Assembly (NCBI RefSeq): GCF_036785885.1
Contig: NC_092323.1
Location: 17,182,501-17,246,500, forward strand
Direction: 5' to 3'
DNA length: 64,000 bases
Source: Coffea arabica
Lineage: Eukaryota; Streptophyta; Magnoliopsida; Gentianales; Rubiaceae
Shown here: positions 49,162 through 63,300 of the stretch, in pieces
Layout of the letters: every line of letters starts with the position of its first letter
How positions within the stretch are numbered: the stretch's first letter is position 1
Notes under the pieces: model-generated
What the model saw: the letters and a program-made list of their open reading frames with translations, nothing else
Told to the model about the DNA's origin: nothing
The model's database searches: none
Made by a program: the position numbers and the translations under genes

Positions 49162-52100
49162 ATGAATCTATCCTCCATTACTGGTTCCTCTGCCTTCCAA
49201 CTCCCCTTGCTTCCAATCCCCCATTCTCACCCCTCCAGGTAAGCTCTTCTCCCCACTTTCCCTTAAACCCCAAAAAGCTCCAGGAAGATTTCTGTTGATA
49301 GTTGATTCTGGTGTCTGGAATTTCTGCAGAAGTTGTGGGCTGGTCGAGAATTTGGCCATTGAATGTCAGAGCTTGAGCTATTCAGTCACCACAAAGCAGG
49401 GGAAGTCGAAACCAATTCTTAAAGATTGCTCCCTTAGCATTCCTTCCGGGCAGCTTTGGATGCTTCTTGGTCCTAATGGCTCTGGAAAATCTACCCTCTT
49501 GAAAGTACTTACTAACTGTCAGACAAAAAATTTGTACTCTTTTATTTTTGTTATTTGGGTTTTGAGTTGTTAAAGTTGCAGATTTTGGCTGGTTTGTTGA
49601 CTCCAAGTGAAGGGTTCTTGCGTGTGAAAAAGCCTAGGGGTTTTGTGTTTCAGAATCCTGACCATCAGGTGAGTCGATGAAGTTCTGGTTTTTTGTTTTG
49701 TAGTTTGTCCTTCTTTTCTGTTTTGGAAATTTTGTTCAAAGTTAAAATTTGGTTGCTGTTGAAGGATTGATTGAGGAATAGCATGTTGACGTTTTTCACA
49801 TTATGTAATAATCTTTGCCTAGGGAAAGAAATGATTTTGTTTTCTTTATCTTGGACTAAAATGTTTGCAGCTTGATGAACTCCAGGTTTTAAATTAGGCT
49901 GCATGGTGGAAGTGATGATTAATCAATCGAGTGAGGGAGAATGGTCAGGGTGTCATGAGCCATTCACATTTTGCTTTTTATAGTCTGCTGCTGTATTATT
50001 TTCATCGAAGCATGTGGGATTGGATATACTGTGAAATTGAGAAAAATTGAAATTATTGCTTGGTCTTGGTTCATAGTTTAGGTTTGGGGATGAATTTGCT
50101 GTGGCTTTTACCAATGTGGTTGACGTTAGGTGTACCAAGAAAGACAAAAATTAGTTGTGTTTGTGCTTCTCTGGATTGGTTTGGCTTGCGAAAATCAGTC
50201 TTGAGTTCACTAAAAAACTATTTCATATTAATGTTTGGTAATGTAAGTTTTGCTCATCAGTTCTTGTGAATACTGTGCTTGAGAGTCCTCATTCTCAAGG
50301 TGTTGGTCCTGAAATATGTCTCCTATTTACCAACTAGCTACTACTATTGGAAGTCCTTCTGCAGTCCCTTAGCAATGAGCTTATAGGATATTCATGATGT
50401 TTGGATACCCTAAAGTTGGTGCTTATGTGATATCGATGATGTTGTTCAATGAGGATATGTATTTATACTACATTGGAACATCATCTGCCATGCAAATGAG
50501 TTTTCCTTTTCTTCTGTGAGCCATCCTTTACCATCCAATAGGAAGAGTTTACGAGTATAGATAGCTAATGATGTAGGAGTAGTATGTCTAGTTTGGTTAA
50601 AGTTGAAGTAAACATGATGAATGCTTGATGGCCTTTCACGTGAAACTAAATGCATTATCACTCTAAGTCTTTGGATAGATAGATTAATTTTTTGGATAAT
50701 AAGATTAATGTCATTTGTTTTTGGGTTAACAATAGTTTTGAGTCTTTTGACTTGTAGTTCAGTGTCTCCTAGCGTTACAAAGTGGCTAGCCTCTTCACAG
50801 ACAAATAATAGACATTCTCTGACTGGCATCACATTCAACCTCTGAATGTTTAAACAACATGACTTGGCTTGTTTGGTTCTTGAACTGATATATAGAATGC
50901 AATGAATAATTTCTTTTGTGATAATATCTTTGACTAAATAAATTGTCTCTGTTGAAGTAGCTGGTTTGTGCATCATTGCTTCATGGTAATGGTAACTCCT
51001 TGCTGAATGAAGGAGGACTCTTTGACAGGATTTTGGAGCATCTGATTTTTCTTCTTTATTTGCTGTCTGTTCTTCAGCATGGGTATTACATACAGTTTCT
51101 TTTCGACAAAGCTATGAGTACTAATTTCCTAGATGAATATATTTCTTGTTACCCGCTATTAGAATTTGATGCTTTGATAGATACTGAATAATTTGTAACG
51201 TGATTTGACAAAAAAGGAAAAAGGACAAGTACAAGATACATTTCAAATTGTCAAAGAACAAAATCTACTTTGCTTGCAGGTGGTGATGCCTACTGTCAAA
51301 GATGATGTGGCATTTGGTCTAAGTAGATTTAACTTAACCCATGATGAGATTACATCCAGAGTTGAAAAGGCATTGGACGCTGTTGGCATGTATGAATACT
51401 TGCAAGTAAGTCGTGGAGATGTCTTTATTGTAAATAACCATGTATATGTATCCAATCTGCAGCAGCTCTTAAGAGATGTTGCATTTCTTTTGTACTTCTT
51501 AGAGACCAGTTCAAACTCTTAGTGGTGGTCAGAAACAAAGAGTTGCTATTGCTGGAGCTTTGGCAGAGAAATGTAAAGTATTGTTACTTGATGAGTTAAC
51601 TACATTTCTGGATGATACCGATCAGGTACATTGCATCTTCTGGACCTACTATCTAAGTTAATATATGTACCGCCACTAAGATACAGAAGATGCTTCCTAT
51701 GTACAGAAACATAAACTGAATGAGGTCTGGGTGAAGGGACAAAGAGATACTTCTTGTCTGTTTGGCCTTTCCATGAAGACCAAAAATCATCCCTTTTGTA
51801 CATGGCTCTGATATGGTTTGCTTGAAATAAATTATAAGGTTAAACTGTTTCTATGGTTAAAATGAAAGAAACAAAACTTTCTTGTTGAATCTATTTTCTT
51901 TGTAGAAATTACAGAATATTTCTTATTTAGGTTGCAGAAAAAAATAGAGAAGTTGAGAGGGAAATTGAATTATAGAACTGTTCAGGAGTGAATTGGGAGG
52001 AAGCTAGTTATGTATAAGATTGTACTTGACAGACATTCATAGTAAATTTTGGCTTTCAGCGAAAAGCATGAGAAACAAGAGAATTGAAGGTAAATAGCAT

Positions 52101-52672
52101 TACAATGAGCACATCAGAGTTACTATCCTTTGACCAAGGAGAATAATAGAGGCATTGATTAGGAATATTGGATAGTAACTATTGTCTGAGGTGTAGAAAT
52201 TGCAAAAGACTGGAAATACTAGAAAGACAAAATTAAAAAGATATTGCAAGATGTGTCGTAATGCAATGGCCAAGCCTAGACCCCTTAGATAGGTGTCATT
52301 GAGAAATATGGTTCTATTGGACAGCCATGAGATAAAAACTTTTCTGTTCTCTATTCCAAAAACATACCATATAGAAAACCTTCTTTCCAAATTCTTTATC
52401 TTTAGAAGTTTTTCAAAAATTACACTGCTCTCTGAACAAGATTATTTGGTAACTTTTTCTAGGTTGGGGTGATAAAAGCAGTTAAAAGCACCTTGGCTAG
52501 TTCAGAAGGAATTACAGCTTTATGGGTAACCCATCGTTTGGAAGAACTCGAGTATGCAGAGGGAGCTGTTTATATGGAAGAGGGGCACGTTGTAATGCAC
52601 GGTGATCCTTCCACCATAAGGGGTTTTATTGAAGCTAGACAAGCTGCTTACATCAAACAAATATATTCTTGA
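49162..52672 (+). CDS. ABCI11: Plastid ABC transporter ATPase, ABCI11/NAP14-like
   Basis: Six exons, 49162-49238, 49330-49504, 49582-49668, 51280-51405, 51503-51625 and 52463-52672, join in frame to 265 aa. It is a lone nucleotide-binding domain: Walker [10 protein letters not shown] (73-81), Q-loop Q108 in FQNPDHQ, signature LSGGQKQ (161-167), Walker B VLLLDE (181-186) and H-loop H220. The N-terminal 30 residues ([16 protein letters not shown]...) are Ser-rich and acid-poor, fitting a plastid transit peptide. The layout resembles CbiO/ECF-type ATPases and Arabidopsis ABCI11 (NAP14), implicated in plastid transition-metal homeostasis; the membrane partner is encoded elsewhere. An ATG 10 nt upstream (49152) opens a different frame that does not join exon 2, so 49162 is the start. 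The usual Pro after DE is Leu (DELT). A 49 bp tandem duplication lies just upstream. Confidence 0.94.
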
Positions 52673-55279
52673 TCAAATGCATGCAATTTTGTAACCAATC
52701 CATCTGTCTGGATTACTTTTATAGTAGTTTTTATGTTGCAAGCATTTTATTTTGTTTTCTACCTCCCATGTTTCGTTTCTTTCGCTTCTTCTCTCCTCAG
52801 ACCTCCCTTTTTTTTTTGGTTACCTGTTTCAATTTCCTTGTCTTTCTCTTTCTGCAAATGCATCAATTCACTTGGCAGTGTTCTACCCACAAGGGAAGTT
52901 TCATTAAAGATTCTGGGCTTTGAATTGTGAACATTTGGACAAGTTTGTACCTTTTCTTTCCTTGTTTTTGATATTTAAGGGGGGGAAAAAAGGTACTGCA
53001 GGTGCTGGGATTCACTTCATGCCGGAACTGTGAATTGAGCAAGGCTGGGAGACAGGGGACGGGTTTAGGAGAGAAAAGAGATTGATTGGAGAGCCAATGG
53101 GTCTCTTTCCTGTGTTTTTCTTTTTTATTTCATTTTTTTAACACTACAAAAATTCAGAATAGGTGGAAGTGCCCAATTTGGTCAAAATGGCCAATGCCAC
53201 TTGCCCAATTTTTTTTTTTGTAAGCTCTATTCATTTTATTGATAGAGATTTTGACATTACACAAGAGGCTAGGGTAATCGATCCCCCCGAAAAAACATTT
53301 TGAAGCAAGCAATTTTTGCCCGCAAGCTTTATTCTTTTTTTTTTCCTGTAACGATAGATGTCCTATAACCTAATCTAGCCTAATCTAGGGGAAGGGGTAA
53401 AGGGAGATGATCAACTAAGACCAGCCACGTATTGTGGCAAATTTGTGGGAGGCATGCCCACTTTTGGGTCTTACACAGTGATGGAACCATACCAAATGCA
53501 ATAGACTCTAACAAAGCAGCATGCACGAGTTTTGAAGAGCCCATATTCAGAGTTGACCCCAAAAAAAAAAAGTGGGTAATGACGGATTTGATGCCTCAAA
53601 AGTTGAATTGTTGTTAATTTTTACAACATTTGGTGTAAACCGGCATAACTTTAGTGTAAAATTTGAGTCTGTATAAAAATTACGATTACATTGAAATTGT
53701 ACGAGTTTATACCCGACGATGTTAGATCTAGACAATTGATTTAAATTGGAACGTGTAAGACCCCAAGTCCGGATAGTAACAAACACTTGACTGGCTTCAA
53801 AAAGGTCTACGGTTCAATGTAGTAGACTCCGTGACCTTCTGGATATTCTGTATTGTAGTTTTCAAATTATTTAGTTATTTTTATGCCATTTTAGTCATTC
53901 TGTTAGTCATGTTGATTAATATTTCCTAAAGCATTATACTCGAATACAGCCCTGATCACCAATCAGTAGCCTCTTCATTCTTGCCTCATACACAAAGGTT
54001 GGTTGTCATTTACTGCGAGTATTATATGTTTGGAGAAGTAAACATAGTATTATCTCCAATTCTAATCCTTGGGCTGCTCTCCAATTGGGTTCCAACAATT
54101 TGCTACCATTTTCACAAATATCAACCAGCAGTGCTTGTTTAAGATCCAATCTACCTTCCAACTGTGTCAACTTTAGGCCCCTTATCCACTCCTACAGCAA
54201 CCACCACTCTTGTTGCATGAGTTAGATATGGAAGAATTCTGTAGACATTTTCATCTACTTTTTTGACTTGATCTTACTATCTTTCATCTTCTTGTAAAAC
54301 AATCTCCAAAGAGCCTAACAATTACATGTAAAATGCATAAAATGCCTATGAAATCTGCAGTACTTAAGGTGTTCTTGCTCTTTTCTAGTACATACATGTC
54401 TGACTTATGGGCAATCTTAAGTCGTCAACTCTGACAATTTTGTCTAGGCACCAATACACTTTTGCATGGCACATGGGAACTCGAGTGGATCAAGGCGACC
54501 CTTACCTCCCACATTGCCACTTAATTGAAATGGCTATTTCCGATAGGATTCTTCATCTGTTAGATTTTCCCTCCTCCTAAACTATACTAGAATAGGTTAT
54601 AGTAATGCTATCGTTGTAAAAAAAAAATTAAGAGCAAGAAATTGACGGAGCCGAGCTGGTTGCCTGGGATTCCAGAACAATAGAAAAAGACACAGGATCA
54701 GGGCTCATTGAGAAAAAGCTGACCCGTCATCTAACATTTGTGTCACTCGTTCCAAGTCCATTGAGAAAAACTTCTCACCTCCTCCAAAGAATTTTTTTTT
54801 TTCGAGAATTCTGTAACCAACTTAGACCATAGTTTAATTGATCCTAGTTTCAAGCACATATGCCAAGTATCAGAAAATTCTTTGGCCTGAATTCAGTGAT
54901 CATATTCAAACATTTTAAGCATTTCTGTGATTACAACTTAATTCTTGAAAGGACGATAGAAAATTTAAACAGATTAGCTTTTTTAAGGATCAAAATGTCT
55001 TGAAAGAAAATATGAAGAACTAAATAGGCAACAAAGAAAGCTCGATCATTGTCTATGTTTTAGTTTTGCCATAATAGGAATTAGTCCAAAACATTGATCA
55101 TTTGCCTGCATTTCACATTGTTAAAAGGATACTGGTTATTATTACAATTCAAATCTTTAGTTGGGTGCAAAGTGAAACTGGATGTTAATCAAGGGGGTAA
55201 AATGCAATTAACCATTCCCAAAATACTTGCTAAAATCCCCACTCTCTGTTTTTGCTTTTCAGGACTTATTTCATAACCA
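52673..55279. other. Intergenic, retroposon remnants
   Basis: No gene recognised. It contains an antisense SINE fragment (53335-about 53460), a T-run followed by tgtaagctctattcattttattga (53209-53250) that looks like the tail of a minus-oriented retroposon, and a possible plus-oriented SINE tail near 54590-54630 (gctatcgttgt then A-run). Confidence 0.55.
53335..53460 (-). mobile_element. SINE 3' fragment, same family as 4151-4376
   Basis: After a T-run, the sequence tgtaacgatagatgtcctat followed by aacctaatctagcctaatct, and the 'attgtggcaaatttgtggga' segment, are the diverged reverse complement of the 3' half of the SINE at 4151-4376. The 5' tRNA-like part is not recognisable, and I did not find a target duplication. 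It is older than the plus-strand copy. Confidence 0.75.
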
Positions 55280-58200
55280 ATGGAGAGGTCAAGTGCAGAC
55301 GCACCGTCCAATCCCGATCACGCCGTTGTCGCCCTCACCGCCGGCGGCGACGACACCGTTGCCGGAAGCCAAGGTAATGCTACTTCTTCAATCTCACCAT
55401 TATCAAGAGATAGAAGAAGAAACGTTGAATGGCCAACTATTGATGGACCACTGGGGTTATCACAAGAAGAATCAATAGGGCAAGCTCGTAAATTCTTCAA
55501 ATTCGGATTTCTATTGCTGCCATGGCTTTGGGCTGTCAATTGCTTCTACTTTTGGCCTGTTCTCAGAAAACCCACCTCACATAGTCACCCACAGCTTCGT
55601 TACTGTAAGTTCCTTCATTCTTTTTGAAGCATAATAGATTGAATTTTTATGTGATTTTAATGAAGTTGATTCGTCTGATTGTGATATTTCTGTAGTTTTA
55701 TATCTGTAAGTGACATCTGTATCTGGGTTTTAGTAATCATTGCTTAGCTTGCTGGGACATAGGCCTTCAGTTGATTATATTTGAGGCTCTAGTTGGTTTT
55801 TTTTTTCTAATTTTTTTCCAGCATGGGAGGGGTGGGATTTAAGAAGCAGGGAGGAGGCAGGTGATTAGAATGTAGGACATCTAATTCCTCTCTTGTTGAT
55901 TCTCAGTTGTGATTGTAGATAGAGCGAGACTTTATTCTTTTCTAAATTAGGGAAAACGGCACACTTGTGGCCCTAATTTATAAAGAGGGTACAATTTCTG
56001 TATATTTATCGTGAAGGGCATTTGTTCTGATTTCTTTACAAAATGTACTGCTATTTGCTACCTGTACACTGAAGAGTATGTGTGTTTGCAAACATCAGCA
56101 GAAATGCCATTTGATTATAAACAACCTTAATTATGCCCTCTGTCAGGGCTTTTGCGTGTCAAGTGGTGGATTTAAACTTCAATGTAAATCAATTTATATC
56201 ACTAGGTGGTGCGTTGACCGAGATCATTTTTTTAAGAACTTGATGCTGCTGAACTGCTTCAAAACCTGTTTTTGTAAAATGAAACCTCAAAACAGTGGAG
56301 TGATTAGGCCTTGATTGCAAGATATAATTGTCCAGCATGAGCACTTATATACTTTTCTAGTATGATCACTTATATGACTGCAATTATTTAGGATTACTGT
56401 GGGAAGTGGAGACTTATCCAAGCACACAGCATACCGATTTCCTAGGAGCACGTTTGCTTAGATTTTGGTGTTTACTAGGTAAAATTTGTCAGATGTTTAA
56501 CCTCTGCCAACAAAAATAAGCACAAAATATATTGGTTGTGATATCCAACAAGGGAAGTGGGATTTTCGGACTTTTAGTGTAGGTGGTGGTTTCACTTAGA
56601 GTTTATTTTGTTTGTATTTGGAATTTATCCTATATTTTCAATTATTGAGGTTCTTATCTTTGATTAATTGTTCTGAATGGTCTTGCTTTTTGAGAAGGAA
56701 TAAAGCTGCATTGGAATTTGGGAATTTGAAATGACTAGCATAGAGTTGAGCTTCGTTTGTGGATGTAAGAGATATGATAAATTGGTTGAGGTTCTTAAAT
56801 AATAACAATTGATTTAGTTTTGAAAAGATACAAAATTGGAATTGACAGCTCTAAATCTGGATATTCGTGAAGAAGAATGCCGTGTTTGTTTCTTGAGTAG
56901 TTTGATGAAGGTGCGTGATTCTTTATGTATCTTTGGTTTATACAATTATCAGACTGAAGAAGCTGTGAAGAGCAAGTTAGCTTAAGTTTTTAGCTACATG
57001 GTCTATCGTGAAAAGATTTCACTCTTTCAGCAAATGCATTTACTTTTGGTATTACCATTTAGAGAACTCCAATACTCTGCTACAGGTTTCAAATCAAATT
57101 CTTTTCATTTATCACTAGTTTCTATGAGCTTTAAGTCATGTTTGTAAGCAGAGGCAACCATAAGCAAACAAAGGACATACTCATGAAAGTTAGTTAACCA
57201 GCAGCATAAGATTCTCATAAATGAGAACAGAGATTTGAAGCACATAACTAATCATATTGGTGGAGAGTCTGGTTGGGGATGTATGATGTGTTAATTTAGG
57301 TTCCTTTTTTTGGCTAAATCACAGGAATTGGGCTTGATCAGTTGAATCAGTTTTGTATTTTGGTGAAATAGAATTTAACATGAACTGGGATACAGTTAGT
57401 GTTTTTTTTTTTAAAATGATTTGGTTATATAGTTTTAATGTTTGTAAATGAGATCCATGTAGTGGTTTGCAGAGCTCTTGCTGGTGCAAGTGGATTGAAA
57501 ATTGAAACCTCAAATTTATGCTTGCATTATTTTTCTTAGTCCTTTTCTTTTTCTCTATTAACTTTTAGTGATATAGTTCTTTTGTGTTTCTATGTCATTT
57601 CTGAGTTCTATGCCATAATCTCGTCATGCTTATTCTCTTTTATGAACAGATCAAATATTAAAATAGTACTCTGGTTAAATAACCTATTTTTCCTACTCCA
57701 ATGGGATGGTTGAGATAGGAAGTTTTACATGGAAGAAAAATGGTTCAGAATTGCTTCTGATAATTCGTTGATATCCCAATCTATGAGGCTTTAAGTTGTG
57801 TGCTCATTTTTAAAGCAGCTTCTTTGATTGCAATATTAGAATCTGAATATTCTGTTCAAAAGCAAGAAACTTGTTAATGACCTCTATCTTCTGCCCATCC
57901 TCTTGATTGAGCTGCCAGAAAGAATTTTATGTTGGCCCTCAGTCTTGTTTCCTGACTTTGCCTGCTCAAATTGTCATTCCTTCCATTTTATTCTTTTCCA
58001 TTTACATGTTTAGTAACTTCTGCAAGTTGTCCCGGCTAAGTTGTCAAGTCATTTTCATTTGATTTTAGAGCATCTACTTAAATCTAGCCCAGGTAGAGAA
58101 AAGATTCTAAATAATTCTACAATTGTTAGTTTTTACAAGACAGATAATGATTAGAGAAATAAATGCAGTTGAGCTCAGTAATCTAACATCAAGGCTGTGA

Positions 58201-59134
58201 GCAACATCTTCAACATTTTGGAGTGAACAAGCAAGAGTTATTGAAAAGATTTTGTATTTCCTTTTAGTCAAGTGTCTATTAGATTTAGCATTATCTGAAA
58301 TGTTGAAGCAGAACAAGTGGTTTGAAATATTTAGCAAGGTGGTTGGAAATGGTAACCCATTCGACCTTCCAATCTATGGACTCTGAAGGAGGTTGAAGCG
58401 TTGGAGAAACAACCTCTATATCTACCATATGATGCTTCGGACATCAATGCATCTGCTCATACTGTGTTTCCAACTAGCTTTAAACTTCACGAGGGAGCAT
58501 CTCTTTGTTTCTGTTCGATAATTTCTCAACATGCTGTTTAGAAAGAAAGATACTTAGAAGGAATATGTTGCAGTATCCCCTAAATTCCCAAATTTTTGGT
58601 TTGGTAATAGGGTTCACAAGCTGTTCATTCTTTATCATTGTCCTCTTAGGATCACAGCCTTTATTTTGATTCCCTGGGATCATGGGTCTTACCTGCTTTC
58701 AGCTCAATCAAACATCTCAAATAGACCAGGGAGGAAATCTTCCTTCCAAAGAATCTGGATATAATAAGACACTATATTCGTGTTTCAAAAGGGGTATTTT
58801 GGGATTTTGATGAAATTGTGCATGTAGGTTGTCTAATGTTGTGCAGAAACAATTCAAATCAATTTTTTTCCCTGTTTATTCAAGAGCCCGATTAAGCTCT
58901 ACGTATATTCTTTCATCCCTGGTATCTTTGTCTGTTGTTATTTTATGTTTTGAACATATCTTTTCTATTGCAGATGTTGTTGGATCAGCCATTGGGTTCG
59001 TGGTGTTCACTGTTCTTCTCACTTCGTGGGCTCTTACCTTTGCCATAGGAGGAGAGCATCTTTTTGGCCATGCCTGGGATCAGCTGGTAATGTACAATCT
59101 TGCTGACAGATATGGTTTGACGGGCTGGATCTAA
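55280..59134 (+). CDS. PEN2: Gamma-secretase subunit PEN-2
   Basis: Two exons, 55280-55604 and 58974-59134, are separated by a 3.4 kb GT-AG intron that splits a Tyr codon and join in frame to 161 aa. Residues 1-70 are Ala/Gly/Ser-rich and hydrophilic. Then comes the conserved PEN-2 first hydrophobic segment (KFFKFGFLLLPWLWAVNCFY), a short loop (PTSHSHPQLRY), and a second membrane segment (VVGSAIGFVVFTVLLTSWAL), ending with the short DRYGLTGWI tail. PEN-2 is the smallest member of the four-protein intramembrane aspartyl protease complex and is needed for presenilin maturation. Plant homologues (Arabidopsis At5g09310 type) have the same two-segment layout and an extended N-terminus. The ATG at 55280 is the first that keeps the frame. 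No anomaly apart from the long intron. Confidence 0.92.
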
Positions 59135-60300
59135 CTTTGTAAATTTCTCTAGTCCTCAGACCGTAAACTCAACTTCTGTTTGCTGAAGAGATTTAAACCC
59201 TAATGGGTGCATTTGTTGCTTTTGAGCTCCATCGAAGGTTGTGCTGTAATTATTGATCTGATAGATCTAATATTTTTTGACTTGGCTCTCACCATAGTAC
59301 AAGTCAATCAATTGGCTGCTCATGTTTCTGTTAGAGAACATTGCAAACAGCGAGCACTATGGCCATTCAGGCTTGTTGACTGATTCAAATTTGTGTTAAA
59401 TTCTCTTATGCATGCATACACAAGTGGTTGCAGACTGATGACTGCTCCATTTCTGCTTTAGGCCAAATAGCAGTTCATTTCGGGATGCATTACCTAGATA
59501 TTAATACTTCATAATATGGATAAGGGGCAGCACGTTCCTTGCCTGATTGCTTTCCTGGCATGGTTACTGCCTTGAAGTCTCTTTTTTTCTTTGTTCATTT
59601 ATTGCGTCCGCCATGCAGTCAATAAGGTGAAGGTGCCCATGGGCGTTTACTCGGATAAAACACAGGTGGTTTCAACTTTCAAGGTATTGCGTAGTTCATC
59701 TGGAATGCATGGGAAAGCTGCAGAATCAAAGTCCATTTTGTACCGTAGCCAAATAGATGCTTACCAATCGTTCTTTGAAACGGCTATCTAAATATCATCC
59801 GTCTTCTTCCCGCTTCATAAGTTTCACCTCTACACTGCATGAAAAAAAATTATTAAAAAGAAAAAAAAAAGAAAAAAAGAAAGGGCTATCTGAATATCAA
59901 TGATGTTCCATGTTAGTTTACGTGTGCAATTATGTGTCTAAGTCATAAAATTTCGCCCGGAAGATAATGGATCATGAGAATTGTTAAACTTGCATTGGAA
60001 AAACATATGGTGATTGTTGTCAGGCCAACTTTGAGCCAGCGGCTGAAATCTCTGAAAGATCGTCTCCATAGTTGTTTGAAGTAATCTCTAAAATTGTGCT
60101 TCAGCCTTCAGCCCATTGTTTGAGATTATATTGTCATTGATAGCAGTGAGCATATACTAGCAACTTATGCATATAGAGAGAAGAAAGCACCTGATTCTGA
60201 AGTTCTGCACTTTTCTTTTTAATCTCCTGGCCATAGTTATTGGAGTTGTTTTACCTCCAAATTGAATTCCATTTTGGTTCCGTACTTGTTCTTCCTTTCA
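59135..60300. other. Intergenic between PEN2 and the NLR relic
   Basis: No gene recognised. A 66-codon frame at 59591-59791 lacks any recognisable motif. A purine-rich run lies at 59845-59880. Confidence 0.5.
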
Positions 60301-60304
60301 GTGG

Positions 60305-63300
60305 ATGGCCAACAGTAGTATTACTCGTATTTCTTCCGCCTGGGATGATCTGCAGTTGGTGGAGGACATTTTGTCCAGAAGGGGAACGTCGTGCTTTGAG
60401 AATCGTGGAAGAAGGGGTGAGATATCTGAGAACATTTCTTCAGTGTGTGATGAAGTGGGGCAGCGATCATGTACATTTATTATCTGACGGCAAACAGAGC
60501 AATAAAGCTATTGACCATGCAAGTCTAGGAGCTCTGGTGATCAAGATTGAAGATGCCATTTCAAAGAAGGGACAGGATATTCACTTCCTTTGTTACACTG
60601 GTTTGGAACATGGATTTCTGAATGACGTTTTGATATTTCTGGGCAAAGATTTAAGACAAGGCATTGAATCTTTCAAGCAGGAAATCAACAGATGGTACAT
60701 TGTTTTCTCGGATTGCTCATCAGGGGAGTCTAGTATTTCTTCAGTAGTAAAAGATGACCTGATGGAATTCATGGACTCTCTCTTGGAGAATCTAGTGGAT
60801 TTGTCGTACTGGCAAGACCCTCAATATCGAGATTCTTTGGTAATTGCCCTTGAAGAGTAGCTAAAATTCTGGAAAAACTTCATTAGATTTGTTACCTTGC
60901 TGGGCGTTGAAGATAGCCAATTGGGGCCTTTATTTACTTACATTCAAACTGTTGCTATTAATGCAGCCCGCCTCTCTTATATGCACCGATTTGACTTGAA
61001 CCATGAAATGCGCAAGGAAATCCAGAAAAGCATTTCAGAACTACTGCAGAAGATTATTTCTCTAGAACCCCAAGTCCATGAGACTTGTGTCCAAGCCCTT
61101 ACTGCATCAAAGTTATCAAGACAAGGATGATCATACTTTTGACAGACTTCATCGATTCTCTCCTATGTAATCTTTCAGAGACTAAAGTCTGGTACTCATC
61201 TTATGATTTCTCTGAAGGATCAACTGCTGGAAATATTCTATGTGGGACAAAGATCCGGGAGAGCCATTCTCAAGGGGAAGTTGAAGAAGCTGGTTGAGCG
61301 AGAGAGCTCTCTGCCCCCGTGATCTGTGATGCAGGGTCAAGGAAATGGATCTGATGTCTTTTGATTTCCTCGAAAGGATTAAGCTTGTCAAGGCAATAGT
61401 TACAGAAAAAGGCCCAGAAACATCATCATTCAACTTTCCTAGGAACAATGAGTTGGGTTTTATTGATTTCCTTCTAGAAAACATCAGGATCTTTTAAGTC
61501 CTGAGGCTGGGTCAACTGCTTTTGTAAATTATCCTATTCAAAAAAATCCAGGAGGAGCTTATTTTCTTACGCTCTTTCTTGGAAAAATAGTGGAATTGCG
61601 CAATGAAGATCAGGATCTCCAAGAACATTGGGATCGTGTTGTAGAGGTTGCATACAGGGTTGAGTTTCTTATTGACTCCTTAGTCCTTACTGGTTGGACT
61701 TGGAAAAACTCTAGATTCTTTTTCAATGTCATTTGATACCATTGCAGAGGACACTAAGATCATTAAAGCTGAGGTTTTCAACATATTTGATAACAAAAAG
61801 GTTGATGCCAAAGTTGCGCAAGTTATGAAGAGACTCAATCACCGGCCATCACGAGAAAGTAAGCCTATAATCAATGACGTAGTGGTTGGATTTGAGGATG
61901 AGGCAACATTGAAAATCAATTGACTCATGTGAGGATTTAAAACTTGAGTTGTAACATACGAGAAAGTAACATCTTGAGTTATATTGATTTCAAGCTTCCT
62001 GACAATTTTCTTTAATTACAAGAAGAAGATTTGTGTGAAGAACTCTACAGACGTTTGAAAAGAAACAGATATCTCATTGTTTTGGATGATGTATGGGACA
62101 TTGAAGCAAGGAATGGGTTGGAAGCCTCATTCCTTAATGACGCAAATGGAAGTAGAGTACTGTTGACAATGACAAGTCGACTGCACGATGTTGCTCGACA
62201 AGATAAGCTCGACAACGAACCTCATTCTCTTCAGCAACTCACTGATGTTGAGAGCTGGCATTTGCTGACAGAAAAGTTATTTCCTGGAAAAGAGTTGCCT
62301 CCAAAATTATGTGAACTTCGAATGCAAATCGTGAAAAAGTGTCAAGGACTACCTCTGACAATTGTCATTCTTGCTGGAATTTTAGCTAACGTGGACCAAG
62401 ATGGTTGGAAAGTAAGTAGTGGAAAATTTGGGTTCAAGCAATGTTTCTGTTACAGATCAATGCACAGCTGCACTAGAGCTGAGTTACAAACATTTACCAG
62501 ATAATTTGAAGGCCTGCTTTCTATATTTTGGGGCATTTCCAGAAGACCATGAACACAATACCGAGAGGTTGATTTGATTATGGGTGGCCAAAGGAATTGT
62601 GCCAAAAACTCAATTCAAGAGCTCAGAGGATGTGGCAAAGGATTACATGATAGATCTCATTGGCGGAAGCATAGTCATGGTTCCCAGACAAATATCCCTT
62701 GGTGGGGTAAAAGCTTGTTGAATTCACGATCTATTACATGAGTTTTGTGTAACCAAGGCCAAAGAAGAAAAATTTCTGCTGCTAGTACGGGGGTATGATG
62801 AACTGTCTACTTTCAATGTTCCCCAGAACTTACGCCGCTTAAGCGCTAACTCTGAGCCAGAGCACTTTACGGAGTTGGAAAGGTTATCTTCTTCCACCAG
62901 ACGCTCTTTACTGTTCTTCAATCATGGTGAAAGGTACTATTCAAGTTGGTGTGATCATAGTTTCATTTTCGCATCTTCAAACTTGTTAAGAGTGTTGGAT
63001 TTAAGCCAAATTCATCTGGGTTATGATTTACCTAGAGAAATAGAATTGCTTGTTTACTTGAAGTACTTGGCAGTTCTAGGTGAGATGGTCTCCATCCCAT
63101 CATCAATAGGCAACCTCTCAAATTTGGAAACTTTTCTTGTGCAAACAGTTTTAACATCAGTTTCACTGCCAGATACCAAATGGTATCTCAGGAAACTAAG
63201 GCATTTACACATAAAGGACGAGTTTCTAAAGTTTGGTTTTCAATTGCCAACCGACAATCTTGATAACTAGTTGCAATTGTGTAGTTTAGATACCTTTTCC

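Noticed and set aside
53209-53330. Processed retrocopy or LINE tail
   Set aside because: A T-run followed by an AATAAA-like reversed motif is suggestive, but no target duplication and no recognisable body were found.
54440-54630. Third SINE copy in plus orientation
   Set aside because: Only the last 30-40 bp (gctatcgttgt plus an A-run) resemble a SINE end; boxes and duplications were not found.
59591-59791. Small gene between PEN2 and the NLR relic
   Set aside because: The frame has no motif, no Kozak-like context that stands out and no homologous phrase.
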